From Takakia lepidozioides (Eukaryota > Streptophyta > Takakiopsida > Takakiales > Takakiaceae), in NCBI GenBank assembly GCA_030704615.1, contig CM060733.1, forward strand, positions 434,001-498,000: a DNA stretch of 64,000 nucleotides. Direction: 5' to 3'. A program made the translations under genes and the position numbers. Below are positions 48,001 through 58,400 of the stretch, piece after piece; positions within the stretch are counted from its first letter, which is position 1, and each line of letters starts with the position of its first letter. Under the pieces are notes generated by a model. That model worked only from the letters and a program-made list of their open reading frames with translations. It had not been told where the DNA came from and ran no database searches.

Positions 48001-50255
48001 CTGTGCAGCAGGTCCATCTGCAGATTTTGGAGGTCTTTTTTCAATTTTGTGTAAGATCTGAAATTATCAAATTGCAACCACTGCCGGTGGAGGAAAGACA
48101 GTGCCATGTCCTCGAATGCACTCTCTGTCAACCCGGCAAAGTGTTTGGGACGAACACCAAATACTGGGTGGGCGATGGACATGTGCCTTATCTCCACTGG
48201 GCGAGGGTCGTTCATGAGAAAAAGCTGTGCGAGAAGCGGTGGGTCGGTCTCCTCTCCCAGAAGCGCCACTCCCTAGTCTCGGGCTTTCTCCAAAAGACGG
48301 CTAGCTTCCTCCGCAGTGAACTCCATAGACGAGTGGTGCAGAGCAAAGGTCCACCGCAACGCAACGATGTGGTGAAGCTCATTGTACCAGTCCAGATGCC
48401 GATTGCTTTCCCCACAACGGAACTTGGGAAGGGTAGGGTCCTCCTCATCTGACGCAGACCTCTGTGGAGGTCACCAGGGTGCCCAAAATGGAAAATCAGA
48501 GCCCGTCTGCCCCAGTGTGGTTTGCTGCCCGTCTGCCGCGGAAGTACGAAGGTCTGTTGGAGGACGGCTCACTGAAGATATGTCCACTGAACCGGGTCTA
48601 CTGGATAGACTCACAATATGCGATGCAGGGTGGACCTTTCGGGCTCACGGAGGTGGAGGAAGGTCTGCTGCCGGGCCGCTTGCACCATCACCAATTGCTG
48701 CAATAGCATCAGCGGACTGTGGTACAGACTGAGGATGTACTCCCGAATATCCCTAACCTCGTTCCGGACAAGTGCATTTTCCAAGGGAGGACCGTTGGAC
48801 TTATGCTTCCAGATTTGCAAAACCCTGTGAATGCGGTTGTCCTCGGCGTTTGCCTCCTGAAACTAAACAAAATACTTTAGCCCATAGAAGAATGTTTTAA
48901 AGAATAAATGTGACAATTTCCAATGATAGTAGACCTACACATTGAAGGTAATGCAGACCCCTGTACAGAACTGTACACCCAGAACAATATCTGGCAAACC
49001 AGAACTTAAGTGGCAGACCATTAGACCATAGCTGATAGAGCAAAACTAATCTGACAGACCAGTAGACCATAAGTGGCAGACCAGAACTTATATGGCAGAC
49101 AAATCGACTATGTCTGGCAGACCACAACACTATACCAAGCACAGTAGACAGCTCAAGAAAACACGTGGAAGACCCTACAAAGAGTATTTAAAGTATCAGC
49201 AGGCTGTTGTAGTCTTCATCCCGTGGGCGTGATCGTGCCTCCACCCAATTCCTCTCTATTGTGTAAATGGTCCTCTGTATTTGCCCTGACCTTACATAAC
49301 CATACAAAAATGGGAAGAACTCCGGATGTGATTCTTCTGGGCATTCGGGAGGCAGAAGGCCATGTGGAAGGAGGCACAACCGCCCAGGAACATCATCGAG
49401 GGTCTGCTGGTTGAAGGTCTGCTTGTTGGGTCTGATTGAGGGTCTGCTAGAAGGTCTGCTGGTTCGGTCTGCTTGAGGGTTTGTTTCCTCCATGGATGTA
49501 TCCGAGTCAAGGTTTATCTCATGTACCGGCGGGGCGTACCCAATGGGGTCTGAGACCAAGTAGGGTCTCATGATTAGTTGCGGTAGCTACGTCGTCATGT
49601 CCTGCACATCTTCGTCTTCATGGGACTCCTCGTCAGTAGAGTCATCGTCACTGGATGACAAAGTTTCAGCAGCAGGCTCTGGTCTGCTGGCCTTGGTCCG
49701 CTGGGACGGACCTGCTTGCACTTCTTTGCTTGTCACTCTCTCATCTCGTGGTCTGCCAGAGGCATTGGCGGACCTGTGACTTTTGCCCTCTACATTCTTT
49801 TTGGCACCATCACTGAGCTTCCTTTTCTTCATTGGCGCAACACGACCAGGGCCCAACAGACCTGCTTGAGTGTGATATCGCTGTTGCACTTCGTCGACAG
49901 ACCGAGGGACAGTAGATGCACCCCTCAACTTCATCATGATTTCTTTACCAGCCTTTGAAGAACTTGGCTTGGGCCACGGCTTGAAGTTGTCAGGGATGAC
50001 ACCTTTGCATCCTCCATCAAGGACATGCCGGTTTAGAGTCTCTTTGTCCTTCACGAAATCAGGGCAAAAGGGGCACTGAAAACGGTCCTTTGGCCATTTC
50101 TCTTTGTCCTTGTCTATGCGCAAGTCCAAAAATGCTTCTACTATTTTAGCATCGTAGTCATGTGGCTCATACCAGTACATTCTCTTTGGCTTGTTGCGGG
50201 GGGCATGCACATATTGCACCCAATCCGGTCCACCCTTTGGGCACGCTTCTTCCAA
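45074..50255 (-). pseudogene. Second gene of the Mutator-like element, unknown function
   Basis: No known family is recognised. The first visible exon starts at an acceptor near 50255 and encodes YVHAPRNKPKRMYWYEP, then a zinc-finger-like CPFCPDFVKDKETLNRH with a following Cys, and an acidic Ser-rich stretch. It runs in frame through one TAG (49587-49589) to about 49188. Further coding blocks: 48860-48615 (start and end at plausible splice sites), 48450-47690 (one TAG at 48273-48275), 47690-47180, 47008-45677 with repeated QT dipeptides, and 45560-45074 with LEKQESEATNRLLELW. The position, convergent to a MULE transposase inside shared terminal repeats, recalls mudrB, but no sequence similarity to it is claimed. 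A DNA-binding accessory role is inference from the zinc finger. Confidence 0.6.
46300..47200. repeat. Interspersed GGTCTGC heptamer amplification
   Basis: GGTCTGC or close variants (AAGGTCTGCTC, AAGGTCTCC) recur at irregular short intervals, giving QT dipeptide repeats on the minus-strand reading. The same word is dense in the element's ends (41370-41470, 51840-51910) and at 49400-49480 and 50700-50900. Confidence 0.8.
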
Positions 50256-51956
50256 GGCTGCAAAATCGGCAGGAAGTGTGTTAGGGACGGTCTGCTCAAA
50301 CGAACTTCAGAAGCGGGACTGAGAACGGTAATGAAGGTTGAAGGTGAAGGAGGAAGGTGAAGTTCATACCTTCAGAGCGCACTTCGGCAACGACGGCAAC
50401 GCGCCCGTTCAGGAAACGGCGGGACCTTTGCTTCTCAGTCGGCAAGCCTGTAACGTCGAATCGTCGCGGTACAATGGAAGAGGCACCAACAGCGACCCTA
50501 AACCCACATCGTCCAGAAAGAAACTGGAAAGACGCGCAAGACGGAAGAGGAGGAAAAGGTGACGCGCCAAACGTAACGGCTGGCTGCACGAAGAGACGGG
50601 CACACATGTGCGGAATGGCCCATGCACGCCATACACGCGGCCGCAGCCCATTGGATGGGCGCTGGAAACATGTAATTGCCGTGCGGCACAATAATGGCCG
50701 CCGTCAGGGTCTGCCATCCTGGTTTGCCCTAACTCTCCCCCACAGTGGTCTGCCACACGGATCTGCCACAGGGGTCATCCACACGGGTCTGCCAAAGGGG
50801 TTTGCCATCCAGGTCTGCCACACTGCTCCGCCACACTGGTCTGTCACAGTTGTCTGAGTCAAGGTCTGCCACGCTGGCCTGCCACACTGGCCTGCCAATG
50901 ATTGAGTGTATTGAGTCCCATAAGGAGCAGACCCATAATTTACTACAAGACTGTTTCCATGCTGGTATGCTGTGCCGGCTATATGGTCTGCTCTGGTGTG
51001 GTCTGGTCTTCTCTTCTCCTGGTCTGCCCATCTCGTCTGCCCTCAGTCTGCATTTCTGTCCCCATCCGTTTGACCATTTGAATGGTCCCCTCATGAGGTC
51101 TGTCGATCCCCGCACTGTCCTGCTAACATATGGAAGGTCCATTAGTTCGGTACGCACAAAACTCCGCCACACATTCCCAGTTGTCCTGGTCCCTAGGCTG
51201 CGTCCACCTGCAAACAACATTCAAGAGAGGCAACTTGGGAGCCAATTTGAATTTTATACAGCCAACCATGCACATATGCTTCCGCCATTTTTGCAATGCT
51301 ATTCTACACATGGCATATGGAGGACAAGCCTCAAAGAAGACAATGCGGCGCCGGAAAGGCCGATTGACATTTCCTGTCCACTAAAATGAATCCTACTTCC
51401 GGTTGTTACATCAGAGCTACATATTTCCATTCAACTCTGCACTGCAAAATCAAGGTAAACACTGACGTCTTCCGCATCCTGATATACAGTCCCATCAACA
51501 GGCGAACAACAACACAAAAATAGTAGAAGCATATGAACAAAGGAGGCTGTGGCTTGAAACGATGGACTCCGACGTTGGCACGGGAGTCCACGGCTGCTTC
51601 ACGCTGAGTCATGTTACGGGATTCTTCACTTCCGTTGGGTCCAAACAGTCAAACAACCAACAACATACACCAAACAACAAACACGAAAAGGTAGGGGACG
51701 AGGGACGAGGGAAGACAAAAGAGGAGGAAACACAAAAAAAAAGCAAAGGGAGATCGGCGACTGCGATACCCTAAACCCTACATGCGACGGTCTGGATATA
51801 ATCGCGTATGGACGGGCAGATGGGCGCCACGTCCCCGTTTGTCTGCTCTGCTGTACGGGGTTCGGGGTGGTCTGCCGGATGACATGCAGACCCAGAGGGC
51901 AGACCCAGCGGGGCGACCGCGAGCTGCCACGGCCGGGGGTGGGGGGACTGCTGTCC

Positions 51957-51975
51957 GGGGGGGGGGGGGGGGGGG
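51957..51975 (+). repeat. G homopolymer near the right terminal repeat
   Basis: A 19-base G run lies nine bases inside the right terminal inverted repeat of the Mutator-like element. The left end has no matching C run, only C-rich sequence. Confidence 0.85.
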
Positions 51976-52014
51976 CGCGGGGGCCAATTATTCAAAAATG
52001 TGAGCCCATATAAT

Positions 52015-52740
52015 CAGATTGTGGAGGGCTAGGTCCTCTATCTTAGGAAAATTCAACTCATTACTTGAATTTGTGGTCAAACCAGTTTTTACATGCAATT
52101 GTGGAATACATCTAGTCACATTATTTTATTATAATCTCCTGAATGCAATGGCCAAATAAAATTAAACCCTCGGCCATGAGGGTATGCACCTTTTGTAGCA
52201 GGCCCACCAAAAAGGTGCAGGTCCTTTATCATATCTCGCTCATCCATGTTTCAGTATGTCGTGCTCCATAGTCAACTGGAATAAGAAACTGGAAAGAAGA
52301 AATGGCCATGTGTACCTATCATTAATAGATGAAGTTTGGATGGATGATGAGAGGATGATGTGTTTTGGATTCTGGATACGATGATGATGTGCGTTTTCTT
52401 GGACGGTTGCGGATTGGATGGATGAATATCTGCAGGGACGATGGTGGATGCCCACATGGGTTAGAGTAAGTCGGCAAAAGTGTTGACAATGCACACAACA
52501 AGCCGTGAGTTGGTGCACACCTTTGACTTACTACACAGTGACCGATATTAGACCACCATGATTTTATAATAAATAATAAACAATAATATCCTGTAATGCG
52601 TAAATATTCGTAATGATGACTTAAGGACTGTACAAACGGTCAATTAACACCAAAAGCCTCCATTAAGATACTCCAATAAATATCATCCCGCCATCATCTT
52701 GTATGTTTTATTGTTTTTTTATTACTAATTATCAGTATTT
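52015..52740. other. Non-coding stretch between the MULE and SINE copy 2
   Basis: This is AT-rich flanking DNA containing the right-hand copy of the MULE target duplication at its start. No open frame with a recognisable product was seen. Confidence 0.5.
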
Positions 52741-53109
52741 AGTCGGTAGCTCAGCTGGATAGTACGCTGAGTGCCTCTAAGGTGATTCTGGGTTCAAATA
52801 CTGCTACGGTGTGCTGATATCTTCTCCCCTCTTCCCTTGGGCGGTGTCTGTGCCCGGGAATATTTGAAAAAGGTTATATTCTCCTCTCACTGTCATGAAG
52901 GGGCCTGATTTGTGAGCAGTCGGTGGATTGGGTTATTAGCGAAATGTTTGCCGATAATATCGAAAGGATCGTATCGATAATTTCAAGAAAGCAAAACAAA
53001 GATTCGCTGACTCAAACAACCAGTTTAACAGTTAGTTCATTGTTTGCTCCAGGGTGTTTCCCTTTAAAAATAATAATTAAATGTTTAAAAATAAATAATA
53101 AATAATAAG
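52741..53109 (+). mobile_element. tRNA-derived SINE, copy 2
   Basis: The head GGTAGCTCAGCTGGATAGTACGC, B-box-like GGGTTCAAATAC and body match the 39.07 kb copy. The junction AAAGGTTATATTCTCC corresponds to the site where that copy carries the hAT MITE, so this one shows the empty site. Relative to copy 1 it has about 120 extra bases near 52922-53045 before the shared TTTCCCTTT and A-rich tail, either an insertion here or a deletion in copy 1. Confidence 0.8.
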
Positions 53110-53177
53110 AGTATATTTGTTTTGGTCAGGGTCCTGGAGCGTGCAGAGTGTGAACAGGGAAACAGGCAAGCAGCCTG

Positions 53178-53222
53178 GAGAGAGAGAGAGGGGGGGAGGG
53201 AGAGGAGGAGAGAGAGAGAGAG
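53178..53222 (+). repeat. GA-rich low-complexity tract
   Basis: Repeated GAGA with G runs. A GA-rich leader is common in plant 5' UTRs and promoters. Here it precedes the broken PDAT copy and may be part of the duplicated leader. Confidence 0.7.
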
Positions 53223-53620
53223 TGCCGGCCGTTGACGTGGTGCAGGCACGACATGGGGCCAGAGACTGCAGTCATTGCGCTGCAGTGTCTCCGTATGCCT
53301 GAGATGAGCTGTGAAGGTTTTATTTCCGTTGGGCTCCAGAAGAAATGCAGCTTTGCGAGGGACAGCTGGGAAGCTTTGCTGAGAGCCCAAGGATGGAGAT
53401 TGCGGTACGAGGGAGACAGACTCGCCTGGGGATGTGATGGTAGAGATAGGGAGAGAGGTTGGGGAGGTGGGTTACCGTCGCCAGAAGTCTTCGCAGAGAG
53501 TGTGAACTTGGAGTAAAAACTGTAGAGGGAGAGTAGAGCAGGGGGATTAGTTGCTTTCAACATTTGATGGTGAGGGGACTCGATGGACTTGGAGTGTCAA
53601 GCAGGGTGTTGATTGATTCT

Positions 53621-53822
53621 GGTGGTCTGTCTTGGTGCTTTACAACGCTTTGCCATCGCCTCCCCAGCATGTGATTACAGGACCTCTTCCGGGTCGTGCA
53701 TGTCTCAAATTGGTGAAGTACGCAGAATCCTTGTGGCTGTTCATGGAGTCGTTAGAGGATGCCTGGAGCTACGGGAGGGAGGGACAAATGGTTTGTTTGG
53801 GTGAGGTTTCCGAAAGGTGGGT
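53621..53822 (+). pseudogene. Broken copy of PDAT exon 1
   Basis: The segment matches the 3' half of exon 1 of the PDAT gene at 61.05-61.31 kb: VLYNALPSPPQ, ITGPLPG, KLVKYAESL and the end GEVSERW, against VLYNALPSLPQ, ITGPLPDPPG, KLVKEGL and GEVYKRW. Internal deletions remove or garble the block around FVPGIVTGGLELWEG. Similarity resumes in the following intron-like DNA (CCTTGAGAATCTTTTGCTGG near 54156, compared with 61620-61660). It is a degraded duplicate, about 7.5 kb upstream of the intact gene and separated from it by the receptor kinase gene. Confidence 0.75.
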
Positions 53823-54249
53823 CAAACATCTAACCTCAACTGGAAGTTTTTGACCATTCGCATTCACTTGAGAAGAGCTGTTTTCCCCACTCTTTGCTGC
53901 GCACTACATACTGAACCCACAGCTGTTCCCAAATGAAAGTGACTTTGAAAATCTGGGCTTTTCAGAATCAACTTAACAGTCTTGTACTTGAATTTATTTT
54001 TGAAAAAGTATTGCCGTATGGTCTTTCTCAAGTGCAAGTGCAATTACAAAATGATGATAGAGTATTTTCTTCCTTTTTTCTACCTATGCATCTTGGTGTG
54101 CATGAGTTTATGGTCTAGTTTGCTTTGCTGCACTCCAGTTAGTTTCATATTTGTTCCTTGAGAATCTTTTGCTGGTTCTAATAATTTGGCCTTTGTTTGT
54201 TCTCTCTCTTTGTGCAGCAACAGATAACTTGAGCATTTTTAGAGGTCTA

Positions 54250-55485
54250 CGCTTGGTGTGCTGAGCCATCGTATCTTGTATCTTCGAATATCGATGATTT
54301 GTAGGTACGAGCTTGGTTTTTAACATGTCCTACTTACATAAGCTAGTGTGGCTTTTGTACGGTGGATTTCAATGATCATTTCAGTGGATGGTGCTGGCAA
54401 AGAGAAAGAAACGAAAAGAGAGTATTGACCTAGGGACTCACAGTCTAGTGCTTGGGTTTGAGCAGCATTAATCATTTCCCTTTTCTCTTATTTTGTACTA
54501 AATCACTACTTCAGTTTGAGCTCTCTCTCTTTCTCTCTCTCTAATTGTTTATACCAAGGAAAGTCCCACTATGGGGGACGAAGGTATAGTCTGTCCCTTT
54601 GGTTCCACCCAAACTGGGTGCAGTTCTCTCATGACCTCTATGTCTGATCAAGTGGCTTCGATGGTTGTAAGAGAGCCATGACATTTCCGGAGTACTGCCA
54701 AGGGGGACCATAATAGCTTGGGTATCAATGGCTGCGATACTCTGGCATCTGTAGATTAGCAGAACATCAAGAGTACACTCTCTGAGTTGTACCTCGATCT
54801 CACTCCCTAATGTTTGTGAGGTTTGAGGGTAAGGCTGATTGTTTTCCCTGTTCTTCATGCAGCTGCTGGGGATTGTCGCTTTGGTAGGAGGAAACAGTGG
54901 ATGGAGCACACCACATTGGATAGTGACACAGGGGTTGGCACAGCTGGCGGAAGGGGTTCGACCAATATTTGTTGCAGTGGCAGCTGACTCCTACCCCTGT
55001 TTTAGTGAAGGTTCCACATCCAAGATTTGATCAAACTCTCTCATACATACAGAGGGAGCAATCTTGCGATGATATCATGTTGAGCAGTAAGCAAGAGATA
55101 GCAACACATTGGTTACTAAAATATGGGCATGTACAAAGGCAAATGGATGGAGCGGAATCAGATAAGTGATGCCTTGAAGCCATTGTATGTCTACTGCATT
55201 ACATTGCATTCGAGGTTGGATCTGCTTTGCTTGCTTGTGCCCTGCTTGTGCATGAAAAGGTTGAGAGCAATATGGATGCGGACAGTGGGTAATCTCCAAT
55301 CAGAGTTTTCAAGATCAGAGGATGGCAGCAAACCGTCGGTGGTGTGCTGAAATTTATTTACCTGAAGGTATCTGTGCTTGAGGGAGAGAGGGACCTGAGC
55401 CCTCTCAAGGACACACAACATACTCACAGCCAACAGATGTCTTGCTAGCCACAAAAAATGTCAGAGGAGAGCTGAACCTCTGGCA
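54250..55485. other. Upstream region of the receptor kinase gene
   Basis: This contains a CT-rich tract (about 54520-54541) and a segment near 54550-54620 resembling the leader of the F-box gene (AAAGTCCCACTA...CCCAAACTGGG). No coding segment was recognised. The promoter and 5' UTR of the 55.5 kb gene are expected here. Confidence 0.4.
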
Positions 55486-58400
55486 ATGGGGGCCGCGAGG
55501 GCCCTGGCCTTGAGTCTGGTTCTTCTGCTAGTAGCTGACCTTCTAGTCAATGTCGGAGGGCAGGTGCAGAATACACAGACAGATATCACAGCCTTGTTGG
55601 CCATTAAGGCACCCCTCATCGACTCTCAGGGAATACTGGATGATTGGACGACAGCGACAAGCAATGCGCCCTGTAACTGGACGGGAGTAGTTTGCTCACA
55701 ACAGCGTGTTTCTGAGCTTCGGTTGCCAGGAGCTGGATTGAAGGGTCCCCTTGCTATGGAGGTGGGCAACCTGGGGGAGCTTCGGAGACTAAATCTTCAC
55801 ACGAACCAGCTAAATGGCAATATCCCAGGGTCGCTTGGCAATTGCTCACATTTGCATGCCCTGTACCTCTTTCAGAACGAATTTGCTGGTACAATCCCAT
55901 CCGAAATATTTGCTGGTGCTCAAGAGCTCCAGGTTCTCAGTCTGGCAGGGAATAGTCTCACTGGAAGCATACCGTCTCAGATTGGCAGTCTTAAAAGCCT
56001 TCGGGAACTCGATATCTCCAGTAATTCTCTGTCAGGGTTCATTCCAAAAGAGATCTCCAAATGCTCCAATCTCTTGAAACTAGCACTGGAGATGAATTTT
56101 TTGACAGGTAATCTTCCCTCAGAGTTGGGCCTACTGTCAAATCTTCAAAGTTTTCGACTGGGTGGGAATGACATTTCTGGAGAAATCCCACCAGAGCTTG
56201 GGAACAATACAAATCTGCAAATTCTGGACCTCGGGAATAACCATTTCACTGGTGCTATACCACTGTTTTTGGGCAATCTTGTGGGTCTTGAAGTCTTGCA
56301 TTTGGAGAACAACAATTTCAGTGGCCCTCTCCCTTTACAGCTTGGTAATGCAAGGTCCCTACAGGAGTTGGTGCTTGCTGGCAACTCTCTTTCCGGTCCC
56401 ATTCCATCCACATTTGGAAACCTTGTGAAGTTACAGCAGCTAAACCTCTCTCAGAATGTGTTGTCTGGAAGCATCCCTGCAGCACTTGATGGCCTGAGAA
56501 ACTTGCAGACTCTAGATCTAGGTAGCAACAGCTTCAATTCCTCCATTCCTGCTGTTTTAAGCCAGCTCACAGAGCTTCGAACCCTCTCTCTCTCTTCCAA
56601 TCAGTTTTCTGGTGCCATTCCAGGTGCCCTTGGAAGCCTGATAAATCTGCAGTCGCTCTCTCTTGACAAGAACAGACTCTCAGGTTCCATTCCAACTGAG
56701 CTAGGTTCCCTCCAAAGCCTTACAAGGCTTTCTCTGTCCATGAACATGCTGACAGGGCAGATTCCGGTAACATTATCCCAGTGTTCTGTACTGCAATTTC
56801 TTAATCTTCAAGCCAACCAACTTTCTGGCAGCATCCCCCCTTCTCTTGGCTCTCTTCAGCATTTGCAGGTTTTAGAACTGGGTGGAAATAACTTATCTGG
56901 TGTCCTTCCACCTGAGCTTGGTAACTGTGTGAGCTTGCAGACATTGGACCTCAATGGCCAGAACTTTTCTGGTATGATCCCGTCACCTTATGCCACACTT
57001 CCCAACCTTCAAGTTCTTTCTATTGCGAACAACTCTCTTAGTGGTGGGATTCCTGGGGGCTTTGCTACTACCTCTGGGCTTGAAGTGCTGGTGCTAAGTG
57101 GAAATGCGCTTAATGGCACCATTCCCTCAGTCCTTGGTGCCCTTCCTCAGTTGTCGACCCTCTCGTTGTCCAACAATTTTCTCTCGGGCCAGATCCCACC
57201 TGAGATTGTGAGAGCCTCCAACCTTGTGTTCCTATCTTTGAGAAATAATCGGTTAACTGGTTCAATACCGGAGGAGTTGGGTTCACTCACTAGTCTGCAG
57301 GAGCTTGATCTGGGATTGAACGAGCTTTCTGGCAGCATTCCTTCCTCACTTGAAAATTGTACAAAGCTTACCTACCTTGATTTTGGTGGAAACGGGTTGA
57401 CAGGCAGACTTTCAGAAGGGATCATCTCTCTGCAACAGCTTCAGGATCTATTTCTGCAGGATAATTCTCTGGAGGGGGACATTCCGACAGAATTAGGGAA
57501 TCTAACATTGCTGCAGGCTCTGAATCTCTCAAACAATAATTTTACTCACTCAATTCCTGTGTCTCTGGGTGGCTTAAAAAATCTCTTGGTCTTCAATGTC
57601 TCCAACAATTTTCTTCAGGGCTCCATCCCCTCGGCTCTTGCTGCAAGGTTCGATGCCTCATCATTTGGAGGCAATCCCTCCCTCTGTGGAGCTCCACTCA
57701 CCGGTACCTATGCAACCTGCAGTGGAACTTCGGGCCCAAGTGGTTCTCACCATGATAAAGGTCTAAGTAGACGTGCAATCATTGGGATTGCTGTGGGAGC
57801 TGGGACAGTGGGCCTCATTTTGCTCTCCCTTTTCTGTCTCTGCGTTGTATATTTGGTGCGGAGGAAGGTTACAAGTGAGGGAACACCTGGATCACCAAAT
57901 GCCAAACTTGTCATTTTCCATGACCCTGTTTCTCTAGCAAATATCCAGGAGGGCACAGGGCAGTTTGACGAAGACCATGTGTTGTCCCGGACACGTTATG
58001 GGATTGTTTTCAAAGCCATTCTCCATGATGGAACAGTTCTCTCAGTGCGCAGGTTGCCTGATGGGGCAGTCGAAGAGAACCTATTCCGAGCAGAGGCTGA
58101 ACTGCTGGGAAAAGTGAAGCACCGGAACTTAACAGTTTTGCGGGGTTATTATGTCCATGGTGATGTGAGGCTTCTCGTCTATGATTACATGCCGAATGGA
58201 AACCTGGCTTCACTTCTACAAGAAGCATCACAACAAGATGGCCATGTTTTAAACTGGCCGATGCGGCATTTGATTGCACTAGGAGTTGCTCGAGGACTCT
58301 CATTTTTACACACACAGTGTGATCCTCCAATAGTGCATGGAGATGTGAAGCCCAACAATGTGCAATTTGATGCGGATTTTGAAGCACATCTCTCTGAGTT

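Larger units (their letters stand above)
41164..52005. mobile_element. Mutator-like DNA transposon, ~10.8 kb, with two convergent genes
   Basis: The element is bounded by the 9-bp direct repeat CCATATAAT (41155-41163 and 52006-52014). Its ends share the inverted 17-mer CATTTTTGAATAATTGG, within imperfect terminal repeats (41164-41187 and 51984-52005). A further inverted match, GTGGCGCCCATCTG, lies at 41483-41496 and, complemented, at 51817-51830. The ends between are GC-rich and full of GGTCTGC/GCAGACC words. A 9-bp duplication plus a SWIM-containing MULE transposase inside supports the Mutator superfamily. A plus-strand transposase gene and a minus-strand second gene converge near 44.85-45.07 kb, as mudrA and mudrB do in maize MuDR. 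Both are broken, so it is non-autonomous now. Confidence 0.85.
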
